From Bacteroidota bacterium (GTDB lineage: Bacteria > Bacteroidota > Bacteroidia > UBA4408): DNA of 64,000 bases. Position 1 is the first letter of the stretch, and every line of letters begins with the position of its first letter. Shown one piece after another: positions 46,828-55,244 of this stretch. The notes under the pieces are model-generated. The model saw nothing but the letters and a program-made list of their open reading frames with translations. It did not search any database and was not told the DNA's origin. The stretch covers positions 732,001 to 796,000 of the forward strand of contig JADKHO010000001.1 in the NCBI GenBank assembly GCA_016721765.1, given 5' to 3'. Made by a program: the position numbers and the translations under genes.

Positions 46828-47220
46828 TGTTTACTGTTAAAGTTAGTGCTAGTTACTGGCTTTATTTTATATACCTAAGTTGCTCAAAAACAACAATTAT
46901 AATTGATAAAGCTAACATAAAATCTCAAACTAGCCCTTAGCACCTTCACACGATTTAAGTTTCGCGGAAATGAAATCGAGCAATGTCCTATAAAATAGAA
47001 ACCGCTGTTGCAAAGGCAAAGCGAGAGCATCTGCCTTACAAACCACTGTTGTTAGGATGAGTTTGGAGATTTTGAGATGTATACTCTGCTTTTTGATTAA
47101 TACGTTTGAGTTTATTTTTTTATTTATCTAAAAGGCTTATTTTTGAAATTAATAGTAACACAATAGTGCTGCTCAAAAAATAAACTGCAACCTCATTTTT
47201 TAGTCAGCAATCCAATACTT
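46828..47220. other. Intergenic region with tRNA-Val-like fragment
   Basis: No gene is seen. At 47023-47043 the plus strand reads GAGAGCATCTGCCTTACAA, identical to the D-stem/anticodon-arm stretch common in tRNA-Val (UAC), but the 3' strand of the anticodon stem is not complementary and no T-arm follows, so it is a fragment. A -7-like box TATTTTTG lies at 47138-47145, about 75 bases before the next gene, without an evident -33 box. Confidence 0.4.
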
Positions 47221-49911
47221 ATGAAACACACTCACCTTTTTTTAGCAATCCTGGTTTACCTTTTCTGGATTCCGGTTTTTAATTTATCTGCGCAGGAAAT
47301 TGAATGGGAAAATACAATACAGGGTGTTACTTACGATAATTTGTATTCGGTTGACCGTTGTGTGGAAGGCGGATGTATTTTAGGCGGATATTCCGCTTCC
47401 GGAATTGGTGCGGATAAAACAAAAAACACTAAGGGTGTTCATGATTACTGGGTTTTGAAACTAAATGATTTGGGAAACATTGAATGGCAGAATTCTTATG
47501 GTGGTGGCGATGCCGATTTGTTGCAAGTGATTCATCAAACCAGTGAAGGTGGATATATTTTTGGAGGATATTCAGCCTCCAATATTTCAGTTGACAAATC
47601 AGAAAACAAAATAGGGACCTGGGATTTTTGGATTATAAAAACGGATGCAAATGGAAATAAACAATGGGACAATACCATTGGCGGAACGGGCGCTGATTAT
47701 TTATATGATTTAAAACAGACTTCTGATGGAGGCTATATTGTCGGTGGTCCATCCCAGTCACCGATATCGGGCGATAAAACAAAAGCAAGTTTTTTAGGAA
47801 CATGGGATTATTGGATTTTAAAGTTGGATACAGGTGGGAACATCCAATGGCAAACCACTTTGGGTGGTGACTCTAGTGATTTTCTTTATTCCATTGAACA
47901 AACAAAAGATGGTGGCTACATTGCAGGCGGATATTCTTATTCCGGCTTGAGCGGCGATAAAACTGATGCCTCCAAAGGAAGCAGAGACTATTGGGTAGTA
48001 AAACTTGACAACCTAGGAAATCTTCAGTGGCAAAAAACCATTGGAGGAAGCAACAGTGAATTTTTGACTTCCATACAACAATGCAGAGACGGTGGATATA
48101 TTCTAGGTGGAAATTCAGGCTCAGGAATTTCCGGTGATAAAACGGAGCTTAACAATGGCCCGAGTGATTACTGGATTGTGAAACTCGATAGCACAGGAAA
48201 CATAGTTTGGCAAAATAGTATTGGAGGCAGCAATGGTGAAACGGTGCAATCTATTCAACAAACCCCGGATGGTGGATTTGCCATTTGTGGAACGTCCACT
48301 TCCGGAGCTTCCGGAGATAAAAGCGAAAACGCCATTGGTGGTTTTGATTATTGGATTGTAAAGGTGGATTCGGTAGGCACTATTTCCTGGGAAAATACAA
48401 TTGGCGGTTCAGGCAATGATTATGTGCAGGACATGTGTGTTACACGTGAGGGTGATTTGATTGTGGTTGGTTATTCTGAGTCTCCCTCTTCGGGCGATAA
48501 GACTGAAGCAACATTGGGTGTGAACGATTATTGGGTGGTGAAAATAGCTTCTGAATACAATTTGGTTACAGGTAAAATGTTCGCGGATTTAAATAATAAC
48601 CTAACCCAAGATCCGGGAGAACCGCCATTGGCAAGAACAAAAATTGTAGAATCGGCAGGTGGAAGATTTACACTGTCGCAACCTGACGGGAGCTATAAAT
48701 TGGTGGTTATGGATACCGGAAGTATTCAGGTAAGTCCTGCTTCCATTGCACATTATACTGCGATGCCACCCACCCGAAGCGTTAGTTTTAGTGGCTTTCA
48801 ACAAGCCAGTTTACTCAACGATTTTCCGTACCAAGCTTCCGGCGTATTTAATGATTTGTCAATTCTGCTAACACCCTTCGGGACATTTCGAGCAGGGTTA
48901 TACGGCTATTACATGATAAATTACAAAAATGTGGGAACAACAAATCTTTCAGGTAACATCACTTTTTTTCCTGATTCTAATCTCACTTACATTAGCTCAA
49001 GCCTATTACCAAATTCGATAACAAGCGATTCGGTTACCTGGAATATTGGAAATTTGGCTCCATTTCAAGAAGGAACAATCACTTTAGTTGTGAGTATTCC
49101 CGGCACCATACAATTTAATACCCTGCTCACTTCTGCTGCATCAATTCTTGCTGTAGGGAGTGATTCAGAGCCATCAAATAATTATGCAACAGGTATTTCT
49201 TATGCTGTTAACTCGCACGACCCAAACGATATTGTGGTAAATCGCAAAATTGTTTACGATGCTGAATTAATTGCTCCGCCTTGGTTAGAGTACACCATAT
49301 CCTTTCAAAATACAGGAAATGCAGCAGCTATTAATGTTCATATTTTAAATGAAATTCAAAAAGAGCTCGATATCAATTCCTTCGAATTTATAGCCTCTTC
49401 GCATGCTGCGAATATCAATTACAGTTATGTAACTGCAAATATGGATTTTGGGTTCGATAACATCAATCTTCCCGACAGCAACTCAAATGAGCCAAGCAGC
49501 CATGGTTTTATCCGGTACCGCATAAAACCCCAATCTACATTGCTTGTAGGCGACAGCATTCGTAATAAGGCAGCAATTTATTTTGATTTCAATAATCCGG
49601 TTATTACAAACAATGCGGTGACCCATATTTTAGCCCCAAACAGCATTCTTACAGCATCAAAAAATTCCAATACATTACTGATTTACCCCAATCCAACATC
49701 CGGAACTTTCACCTTGAATATGCCCTCAAAGATTTCGGGTAATTCAAACCTAAAAATAAGGAACTTGGTTGGAAAAGCAATATATCAAACAACACTTACA
49801 AACACGGCAGTCATGCATGTGGATATAAGAAATTTTTCTGCAGGAATCTACATTATTGAAATCGAATCGCAGTCTGAAGTTTACCGATCAAAGCTTGTGA
49901 AGCAAAATTAA
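47221..49911 (+). CDS. Secreted repeat protein with T9SS sorting domain
   Basis: The 896-residue protein has a signal peptide and then about eight tandem repeats of 55 to 60 residues up to residue 450. Each carries the pattern DGGY-I-x-GG-x-S-x-SG-x-S-GDK, then DYW-V-K-L-D-x-x-GN-x-x-W-Q, probably forming a propeller or solenoid. A short SdrD-like segment follows (DLNNNLTQDPGEPPLARTKI), then DUF11-like and Bacteroidota-specific beta domains (SHDPNDIVVNRK, then AIYFDFNNPVITNN), and a type A sorting domain (LLIYPNPTSGTFTLNM to SKLVKQN). It is exported and probably attached to the cell surface; ligand unknown. Confidence 0.82.
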   Translation: MKHTHLFLAILVYLFWIPVFNLSAQEIEWENTIQGVTYDNLYSVDRCVEGGCILGGYSASGIGADKTKNTKGVHDYWVLKLNDLGNIEWQNSYGGGDADLLQVIHQTSEGGYIFGGYSASNISVDKSENKIGTWDFWIIKTDANGNKQWDNTIGGTGADYLYDLKQTSDGGYIVGGPSQSPISGDKTKASFLGTWDYWILKLDTGGNIQWQTTLGGDSSDFLYSIEQTKDGGYIAGGYSYSGLSGDKTDASKGSRDYWVVKLDNLGNLQWQKTIGGSNSEFLTSIQQCRDGGYILGGNSGSGISGDKTELNNGPSDYWIVKLDSTGNIVWQNSIGGSNGETVQSIQQTPDGGFAICGTSTSGASGDKSENAIGGFDYWIVKVDSVGTISWENTIGGSGNDYVQDMCVTREGDLIVVGYSESPSSGDKTEATLGVNDYWVVKIASEYNLVTGKMFADLNNNLTQDPGEPPLARTKIVESAGGRFTLSQPDGSYKLVVMDTGSIQVSPASIAHYTAMPPTRSVSFSGFQQASLLNDFPYQASGVFNDLSILLTPFGTFRAGLYGYYMINYKNVGTTNLSGNITFFPDSNLTYISSSLLPNSITSDSVTWNIGNLAPFQEGTITLVVSIPGTIQFNTLLTSAASILAVGSDSEPSNNYATGISYAVNSHDPNDIVVNRKIVYDAELIAPPWLEYTISFQNTGNAAAINVHILNEIQKELDINSFEFIASSHAANINYSYVTANMDFGFDNINLPDSNSNEPSSHGFIRYRIKPQSTLLVGDSIRNKAAIYFDFNNPVITNNAVTHILAPNSILTASKNSNTLLIYPNPTSGTFTLNMPSKISGNSNLKIRNLVGKAIYQTTLTNTAVMHVDIRNFSAGIYIIEIESQSEVYRSKLVKQN

Positions 49912-50242
49912 AAGGTAGATTAAATTACCTGTTGGCATTTGCTTTAAAGGGAATCGATAGTTGAGAAATTTCAATACAGACGCTTGTTTACTAGGGTTAA
50001 TTTTCCTGTGAAGTTGCCATTAAAATTATGGCTTACAATATTATCACCCAAACTCTTCCAGGTTTTCAGCTACGTTGCGCAAAATATGCGTTTGCAAACC
50101 ATCAACAAAAATTCCTTCCCAACACCATTCATCTTTTCAATGTAATCCCAATTTTGCAACTTTTGTCAATCGTTTTATAATCGCAAAAGTAAATGAGGTC
50201 ATTCTTAAAATTGCTTAGTTAACTAAGGATTCTAAAAGGAAT
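49912..50242. other. Intergenic region with protein-like scrap
   Basis: No intact gene is present. On the minus strand around 50040-50115 a short frame reads EGIFVDGLQTHILRNVAENL before a stop; it looks like the end of a lost gene, of unknown identity. The rest is AT-rich without frames. Confidence 0.35.
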
Positions 50243-50277
50243 AAAAAAAGGCAACAATCCTTTTTTGAATTGTTGCC
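50243..50277 (-). terminator. Terminator of the GIY-YIG/tRNA-tail cassette
   Basis: The minus strand has a perfect 9-bp stem (GGCAACAAT, 10-base loop, ATTGTTGCC) followed by TTTTTTT. It directly follows the tRNA-like 3' half. Confidence 0.85.
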
Positions 50278-50280
50278 CTG

Positions 50281-50327
50281 TGAAGTGGGCCCACCTGGGC
50301 TCGTCCCGAAGCCTCGGGACAGGGACC
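50281..50327 (-). other. 3' half of a tRNA, T-loop interrupted by a palindrome
   Basis: The minus strand reads GGTCCCTG, then the palindromic hairpin TCCCGAGGCTTCGGGA, then CGAGCCCAGGTGGGCCCAC. Without the hairpin this would be a T-arm CCTGG-TTCGAGC-CCAGG with acceptor strand TGGGCCCAC, a typical bacterial tRNA 3' end. The 5' half is absent; the GIY-YIG gene takes its place. Confidence 0.6.
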
Positions 50328-50651
50328 AAATTAAACCTTCATTTTTGTTATAATATCATTCAATTTTTCTGGCTCAGTTTTAAGACTCTCAATAAACTTG
50401 CGCGATTTCATTTTTTTTATGAACGATTCCATATTTCGAGCATGTTTGGGATCTTCACAGACAATTACCAGAAACTCCAACCAATCTTTTGCTTTGGAAG
50501 TATAGGACAGAGGGAAAAAATTTTGGTTGTGCTGAATCAACCTTCTATTGAAATCAGAGGTTTCGCCAACATAAAATTTATTCAAGGTAGGACTGTAAAT
50601 GATATAGCAAAAATGTTTGACCACTCTTTAAAGATACTGAAATTAAACCTT
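50328..50651. repeat. 12-bp direct repeats flanking the GIY-YIG ORF
   Basis: AAATTAAACCTT occurs exactly at 50328-50339, overlapping the GIY-YIG stop codon, and at 50640-50651, upstream of its start. The interval is 300 bases, the size of the ORF. This looks like a duplication left by insertion. Confidence 0.5.
50331..50624 (-). CDS. Small GIY-YIG endonuclease
   Basis: The 97-residue protein is a stand-alone GIY-YIG domain: CYIIYSPTLNKFYVGETSDF is the catalytic Y-I-I...Y-V-G motif, followed by RRLIQHN with the catalytic Arg, and a Glu in ARNMESFIKKMKSRKF. It starts with GTG. Such small nucleases, often annotated as UvrC-like, are scattered in Bacteroidota genomes next to tRNA and rRNA genes. 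Here it is followed directly by a tRNA 3' half and a terminator, and flanked by 12-bp direct repeats, suggesting a small homing cassette. Confidence 0.85.
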   Translation of the reverse strand: MVKHFCYIIYSPTLNKFYVGETSDFNRRLIQHNQNFFPLSYTSKAKDWLEFLVIVCEDPKHARNMESFIKKMKSRKFIESLKTEPEKLNDIITKMKV

Positions 50652-50654
50652 AGA

Positions 50655-50691
50655 TAAAAGCGGGAACGACTGCTTTCGCACTCATTCCCGC
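50655..50691 (-). terminator. Terminator behind T-arm-like tail D
   Basis: On the minus strand GCGGGAA and TTCCCGC form the base of a hairpin, with TGCGAAAGCA as a further inner stem-loop, followed by TTTTAT. It lies directly upstream of the GIY-YIG gene's leader. Confidence 0.7.
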
Positions 50692-50732
50692 TCTGCTTGT
50701 GTGGGCTTCACTGACCGAATCTCGAACCATTT
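50692..50732 (-). other. T-arm-like tail, copy D
   Basis: The minus strand reads ATGGTTCGAGATTCGGTC, then AGTGAAGCCCACACAAGC, and continues into a terminator. It differs from copy A at 1129-1162 in one of the first 18 bases. No complete tRNA can be folded. Confidence 0.5.
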
Positions 50733-50894
50733 TCTAGAAGATATGGGGGTTATTGCGGATTTATATCCATTTCTTGAAAAATAATTTAAAAGAAGATAAT
50801 GAAATTCGATATGGATTAGCCCGGCTAGTATTGAAACAAGATCGTAGGGGTGAATTTATTTTGAATGCCAATCAGATAATATAATACTATCTTT
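50733..50894 (+). other. Intergenic stretch with gene scrap
   Basis: A plus-strand frame near 50796-50885 reads EDNEIRYGLARLVLKQDRRG and ends NANQII before a stop. It has no start and is probably the 3' end of a lost gene. Identity unknown. Confidence 0.35.
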
Positions 50895-51214
50895 TTATTT
50901 TTTTTTCTGAATTATCGGCCAAATCACTTCCGTAATTACCTCGTCTTCATTATATTGATTACGTATCTGATCTATAATTACACTTCTTCCTTTTCAACCA
51001 ATACCCTATTTCTTTGAAGTGAAATCGAAATATGTTGAAAATAATTTATATCGACTCCGCAAAAGTTTCTAAAATCAAGCATTTGTTGATCTTGTTGCTT
51101 CTTCAAATCTTTCGGATCTAAATAGTCTATGTTAAAACACTGCTAAAAAAACGGAGAATCCTTTGAAGGATTTCCAATAAAATCTAACCATAAGTAATAA
51201 TAATCTGTTGTCAT
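50895..51214 (-). pseudogene. Decayed gene of unknown function
   Basis: From ATG at 51214 the minus strand reads MTTDYYYLWLDFIGNPSKDS, meets an in-frame TAG, continues FNIDYLDPKDLKKQQDQQML to NRVLVEKEEV, and then needs a frameshift to continue VIIDQIRNQYNEDEVITEVI to its stop at 50895. The composition is clearly coding throughout. One stop and one frameshift show that it is inactive. The product is not recognised. It lies between the GIY-YIG cassette and the cytolysin-like operon. Confidence 0.6.
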
Positions 51215-51307
51215 AAATTAGGGTTTTCTAATTGTTTAAAGCACTAATCATCTTATTTAAATACTAATATCCGATTTGAAAATAAAAGGTCAAAAAAAAT
51301 TAAAAAC

Positions 51308-53518
51308 CTAATTCTTTCCACAATCTAAATTCCATCCTTCGTCAAATATAACATCGAGAGTACCTGCTTTACACGCATCAATTGCATCCTTCAAAACATC
51401 TCTATCAGTTGTGCTACAAGGATAGTCTTTAGAATATTTTTGTTCATCAACTTTGATGTTAAATCTACAAAAATTTCCAATTCCATAATGACAAATTATC
51501 TTTGCATTACAATTAATGGGCGCTAATTGAATAGTTGGCTGAAAACGCACGGTTTTTGAAATTAAATTCAATCTAGCATGCGTTTGACATGAAGTATCAC
51601 AATCTGCTTTATTTTGAAATGGCTCTGACAAAATAACCTCAGAATTCATTGAGATATTATGTGAATTCAAAAATCTTCTTGATATTATTCCATTGAGATA
51701 GGAAAGTCGATCAATATTATATTTCATTGAAAAAACATCACTAAAAATAATTGATGACCCGTCCCAAGGAATTATTTTAAAATAAAAATAATGTTCTTGT
51801 AGTAGATTATTTTGTTGTAAAACCCCAACATTGTCATTGGTCACATTAAATGGTGGGTAATAAGAATAACTACATTTTCCAATTCCAGTACCATTGCATC
51901 TAATTATTCCAACATTATATATCTGCTCTTTATCATACTGTAGATTTACGTTAACCATTAAGAATGCTCCATCTTGATTATTATATGAACTACCTTTCCC
52001 ATCAAATAATTTTTCATAAAATGAATGTTCAATAGTGATAATTGATTTACCCATCGAATCTTTGGTAACTGAAAAATCCCCAGTGGATGAACTATTCTGT
52101 CTTATATCATCATAGTCAACTAAATTGAAATAATTAACGAGGGAGCCGTTGGCACGATCAAAAGATGATATTGATACATTTTGTAAATTTGAGCCCTGAA
52201 TAATGAGCTGGTTATTTTCAAATGAACACTCTACATCATTCTCCAAAAAGTAGATTTTTGGTATTTCAGGAATCTTAATCGTGTCAAAATTAACTCCATT
52301 CTTTCCGTTAGGCTCTATATCTGAAAGATAATAATGATACTTCATAAGTAATTGTTGATATTGTGATAGGCTATCAATCAAAATTGGTAATGAATCATTT
52401 TGTGATTTTGAAAGTGTGATAAACTTTAAGTCATTTTTATTTGCTATTAATTTTACCCTTTCAAGCTTTTTTCCTGCTTCGGAAAAATTTGAAATAATTT
52501 GAGCCAAACACTTTTCTTTAGAAATATCATAATAATCAGGTTCTAAAGAAAAAACTCTTTTTATATGTAAATCTTTATAATCCTTACAAAAGAAGCCCAA
52601 AGTAGCAGAATTCTTAACATTAATACTTTTAAAATATTTTGATAACCCCTCCTCTATTTTATTGAGGGAAAAATCAATATCTGATTGAGCATTAAGATTC
52701 CCTAATAAAGAATCAAAGTTTTCTAAACCTCCACCTCCTCGTGTTAATACGCTTACTTCTATATCCTTATGATTAGATGAGCTCTTCATGTATTCTTTTA
52801 CTTTTGCCTCTACACTAGCTGAGATAATAGCACCATTAAATCCGATTTTCCCACCTTTAGTTACTTCCTTTACAATCTCTGAAGTATTACTCGACATTTT
52901 TATTATGATATAAATGGAAGAATATCTTCGGGCCATTATAGGTATTTTGCTGCCATAAATCTCTTTAAATTTTGTAGGATTCTTGGCAAGTTTACGAGCT
53001 TCGGGTTTTACTTGAGTGATATCAATTGAAAGGTGTTCATATTCACAGTATCCTTTAATTACAGCATAAATTGTCGATTGGTTAAACTTTGAGCTGTTTA
53101 TCGCATGATAAAACGCATTTGCAGTTACGCCAAATCCACTAGCGTTCATTTTTAAATCAAAATCAAGACTTTGTTCTAGTTGGCTTCTATCAAAAACAAT
53201 TCTAGCTTCAAATTTTGCATCATTTACACCTTCACTAGTGGTGGGCTTTATGGTGTAAAATACAGGACTTTCTTTTATTTTATCCAGATGATAAGGTGAA
53301 AAGCCTCTTCCAAGTTCAAGAGTCATATCTGAGCCAAACGAATAATAATTTGCTTCAAGAGGGTAGATTGAACTCCTCAAATAACCTTCTTTGACTATAT
53401 CGATGCTCTTTCTTCCGGGATGAGTATTTACTTTGTTCAATATCCCTTCTGTGTTAGGTTGGGATAAAACCGAAGTACAAACTAATACAGAGAGACAAAA
53501 AATTATTGTTCTTTTCAT
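51308..53518 (-). CDS. Cholesterol-dependent-cytolysin-like secreted protein
   Basis: The 736-residue protein has a signal peptide (MKRTIIFCLSVLVCTSVLSQ). Residues 110-275 follow the order of CDC pore-formers: SLDFDLKMNASGFGVTANAF and an inducible strand IYAVIKGYCEY; then YGSKIPIMARRYSSIYIIIK with MSSNTSEIVKEV, resembling the CDC stretch Y-V-S-x-V-A-Y-G-R-x-I-Y-V-K-L-E-T-T-S-x-S; then IEVSVLTRGGGGLENF, resembling V-K-A-V-I-L-G-G. The C-terminal half is beta-rich, with no undecapeptide visible, as in CDC-like proteins of Bacteroidota. Pore formation in target membranes is inferred. Three bases separate it from the gene upstream, so the two form an operon. Confidence 0.55.
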   Translation of the reverse strand: MKRTIIFCLSVLVCTSVLSQPNTEGILNKVNTHPGRKSIDIVKEGYLRSSIYPLEANYYSFGSDMTLELGRGFSPYHLDKIKESPVFYTIKPTTSEGVNDAKFEARIVFDRSQLEQSLDFDLKMNASGFGVTANAFYHAINSSKFNQSTIYAVIKGYCEYEHLSIDITQVKPEARKLAKNPTKFKEIYGSKIPIMARRYSSIYIIIKMSSNTSEIVKEVTKGGKIGFNGAIISASVEAKVKEYMKSSSNHKDIEVSVLTRGGGGLENFDSLLGNLNAQSDIDFSLNKIEEGLSKYFKSINVKNSATLGFFCKDYKDLHIKRVFSLEPDYYDISKEKCLAQIISNFSEAGKKLERVKLIANKNDLKFITLSKSQNDSLPILIDSLSQYQQLLMKYHYYLSDIEPNGKNGVNFDTIKIPEIPKIYFLENDVECSFENNQLIIQGSNLQNVSISSFDRANGSLVNYFNLVDYDDIRQNSSSTGDFSVTKDSMGKSIITIEHSFYEKLFDGKGSSYNNQDGAFLMVNVNLQYDKEQIYNVGIIRCNGTGIGKCSYSYYPPFNVTNDNVGVLQQNNLLQEHYFYFKIIPWDGSSIIFSDVFSMKYNIDRLSYLNGIISRRFLNSHNISMNSEVILSEPFQNKADCDTSCQTHARLNLISKTVRFQPTIQLAPINCNAKIICHYGIGNFCRFNIKVDEQKYSKDYPCSTTDRDVLKDAIDACKAGTLDVIFDEGWNLDCGKN

Positions 53519-53521
53519 ATG

Positions 53522-54136
53522 CTAATAAATCATTACAGTTGCGAGAAGATGACCATTAAGAAAGGAATAGGTTATTGTATTGCCTTCAGTTATGACCTGC
53601 CCATCATCCAAAGGTCTCCATATACGCATCCAATCGTCACCCCCTTCCCCAATTATTTTATATTGAGCAGCAACAATAATCTCAACACTTCCAGAACTAC
53701 GATTTTGATCACAATCATATTTTTGACCAAAAGCAGAATTTCCTTGATCTCCCTGTTGACTATTAAATTTATGAATTGGAAAAAGGTTATTATCTAATGA
53801 AAATACCGCTATTTCAAATTGAAAATCTCCTACTTTAGTTGGGACCATTGGAGAATCGCATTTTATTGAAAAGTAGTGAGGCTTTTTAAGCGTGAAAGAA
53901 AAGGCAGCTGAAGACAGATTGGATTTATCTTCAAATGGATTGTCCATAATATTTTGAACTTTTGCTAAAATAATTTTTGAAAGCAAGTTTTGTTTATTAA
54001 CTGTTTTTTTTGCTGTTTTTAATTTAGCAGTGGAAAATCCAATATCTTGGATAATTTGAATTTTCAACTTTTTGGGAAGATTTCTTTTAGCAATCCAATA
54101 TTTGAGAATTTGATTCCTTACATTTTTTTTTAGCAT
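53522..54136 (-). CDS. Hypothetical partner of the cytolysin-like protein
   Basis: The 204-residue protein starts with a basic helical region of about 60 residues (LKYWIAKRNLPKKLKIQIIQ) and ends in a beta-rich domain (FSFTLKKPHYFSIKCDS, QFEIAVFSL, then ITYSFLNGHLLATVMIY). There is no signal peptide. The stop lies three bases before the start of the cytolysin-like gene, so the two are co-transcribed. It may be an immunity, chaperone or companion protein; the sequence alone does not decide. Confidence 0.6.
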   Translation of the reverse strand: MLKKNVRNQILKYWIAKRNLPKKLKIQIIQDIGFSTAKLKTAKKTVNKQNLLSKIILAKVQNIMDNPFEDKSNLSSAAFSFTLKKPHYFSIKCDSPMVPTKVGDFQFEIAVFSLDNNLFPIHKFNSQQGDQGNSAFGQKYDCDQNRSSGSVEIIVAAQYKIIGEGGDDWMRIWRPLDDGQVITEGNTITYSFLNGHLLATVMIY

Positions 54137-54352
54137 AAAAATATAGTTTTAGTGAATAAAATTTATTTATTCTTTATTCTTGAAGGTTTATCTGGTCATG
54201 CAGTTTAGATTTTATTGCATATTTCAATTTTCAAATTATATCAGTTTATTTCCTGACAGAACATTTCATATAGATTAGCGTGCATGCATTATAGATAATC
54301 ATGCGTCTGGTGTTTTTACTTCGAACACATGAAAGACATGAGTCGGTTCACC

Positions 54353-54460
54353 CTACCTCTTCGGTGGAGCTGGCTTGGGAGGATTGTTCCCCGCAGATCC
54401 ACTTGGATAACCTTTCACCGTGCTTGGTCTTGGTCCTTCAACCATTGGTTTTTTTGCCAT
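54353..54460 (-). CDS. Possible 35-residue proline-rich protein
   Basis: From ATG at 54460 the frame encodes MAKKPMVEGPRPSTVKGYPS and ends NPPKPAPPKR. The composition (Pro, Lys, Gly) is unlike random AT-rich sequence. It lies upstream of the cytolysin-like operon on the same strand. The rest of the gap 54137-54617 shows nothing I can assign; the overlapping plus-strand frame is taken to be its shadow. Confidence 0.4.
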   Translation of the reverse strand: MAKKPMVEGPRPSTVKGYPSGSAGNNPPKPAPPKR

Positions 54461-54617
54461 TTTAATATTTATTATTTTGTTTTCCCTACTAATAAGGCTT
54501 TCAGACTCGCCCCGTTGATGTGGTTTCGGCTCCACGGATATCTAATTCAAATATATGATATTTCATCAAATCTCAGAAAGCATTTGAAAGCAATCATTTT
54601 AATCTGAATGGATTTTC

Positions 54618-55112
54618 TCAGTTTTTAGGACTAAAAGGAATACCAACAATATTCTTGTTAGATTGTGTCAATTTATGAATACCGAATTCTTTTCTTATTT
54701 CATTTTGAAGAGTAGCTATTTTCAAAAACCAATCAACCTTTGAAACATATTTTATATCCTCACCCATCTTTTCATACTCTTTAATATATTCATTTAGAAG
54801 GTTTATGAATTTATTCAGTAATTGATTTGATAGAATAAGTCTGTGTTGAGAAATTTGATTATAAATAGTTGTGATATTATTTACGGTTTGTGTAGGGTAA
54901 GGAACCGAATGAACATGATACCCATCTCTTTTTAAACTAATCCAACCGATCATACTCTGATTTAAGTTTGAGAAAGCTTCCATCAGCTCATAAGAAGCCT
55001 TAATCTGCATCTCATAGACAAAAGAGCTTAAGCCCCTTTTTCTTTCTTTTAAACTAATTCCTATAGCTATTACGCTGAAAATTAGCGGTAAATATTCTGT
55101 GATTGTTTTCAT
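54618..55112 (-). CDS. Small membrane-anchored hypothetical protein
   Basis: The 164-residue protein has one N-terminal hydrophobic helix (YLPLIFSVIAIGISL) followed by basic residues and a helical body (SFVYEMQIKASYELMEAFSN and onward). Type and length resemble small helical membrane proteins of unknown function. It lies between the cytolysin-like group and the nuclease gene, 132 bases from the latter, all on the minus strand. Confidence 0.55.
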   Translation of the reverse strand: MKTITEYLPLIFSVIAIGISLKERKRGLSSFVYEMQIKASYELMEAFSNLNQSMIGWISLKRDGYHVHSVPYPTQTVNNITTIYNQISQHRLILSNQLLNKFINLLNEYIKEYEKMGEDIKYVSKVDWFLKIATLQNEIRKEFGIHKLTQSNKNIVGIPFSPKN

Positions 55113-55244
55113 TTGCTTTTTCTATAAAAAAAATAAATGTAAAACCCGCTCAGATTAATTTCTGATTGTGTTTTTTTAGGATTTGATACCCTCTCAATTC
55201 AGCTCAGAATTTTAATCACAATGATTAGTTGTAGAAAATTAAAT

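Noticed and set aside
53519..53797. 92-codon plus-strand frame at the start of the cytolysin-like gene
   Set aside because: It is antisense to the 204-residue partner gene and has no supporting features.
54329..54607. 92-codon plus-strand frame
   Set aside because: Trp/Phe/Arg-rich composition of a shadow frame; the minus-strand Pro-rich frame is more protein-like.
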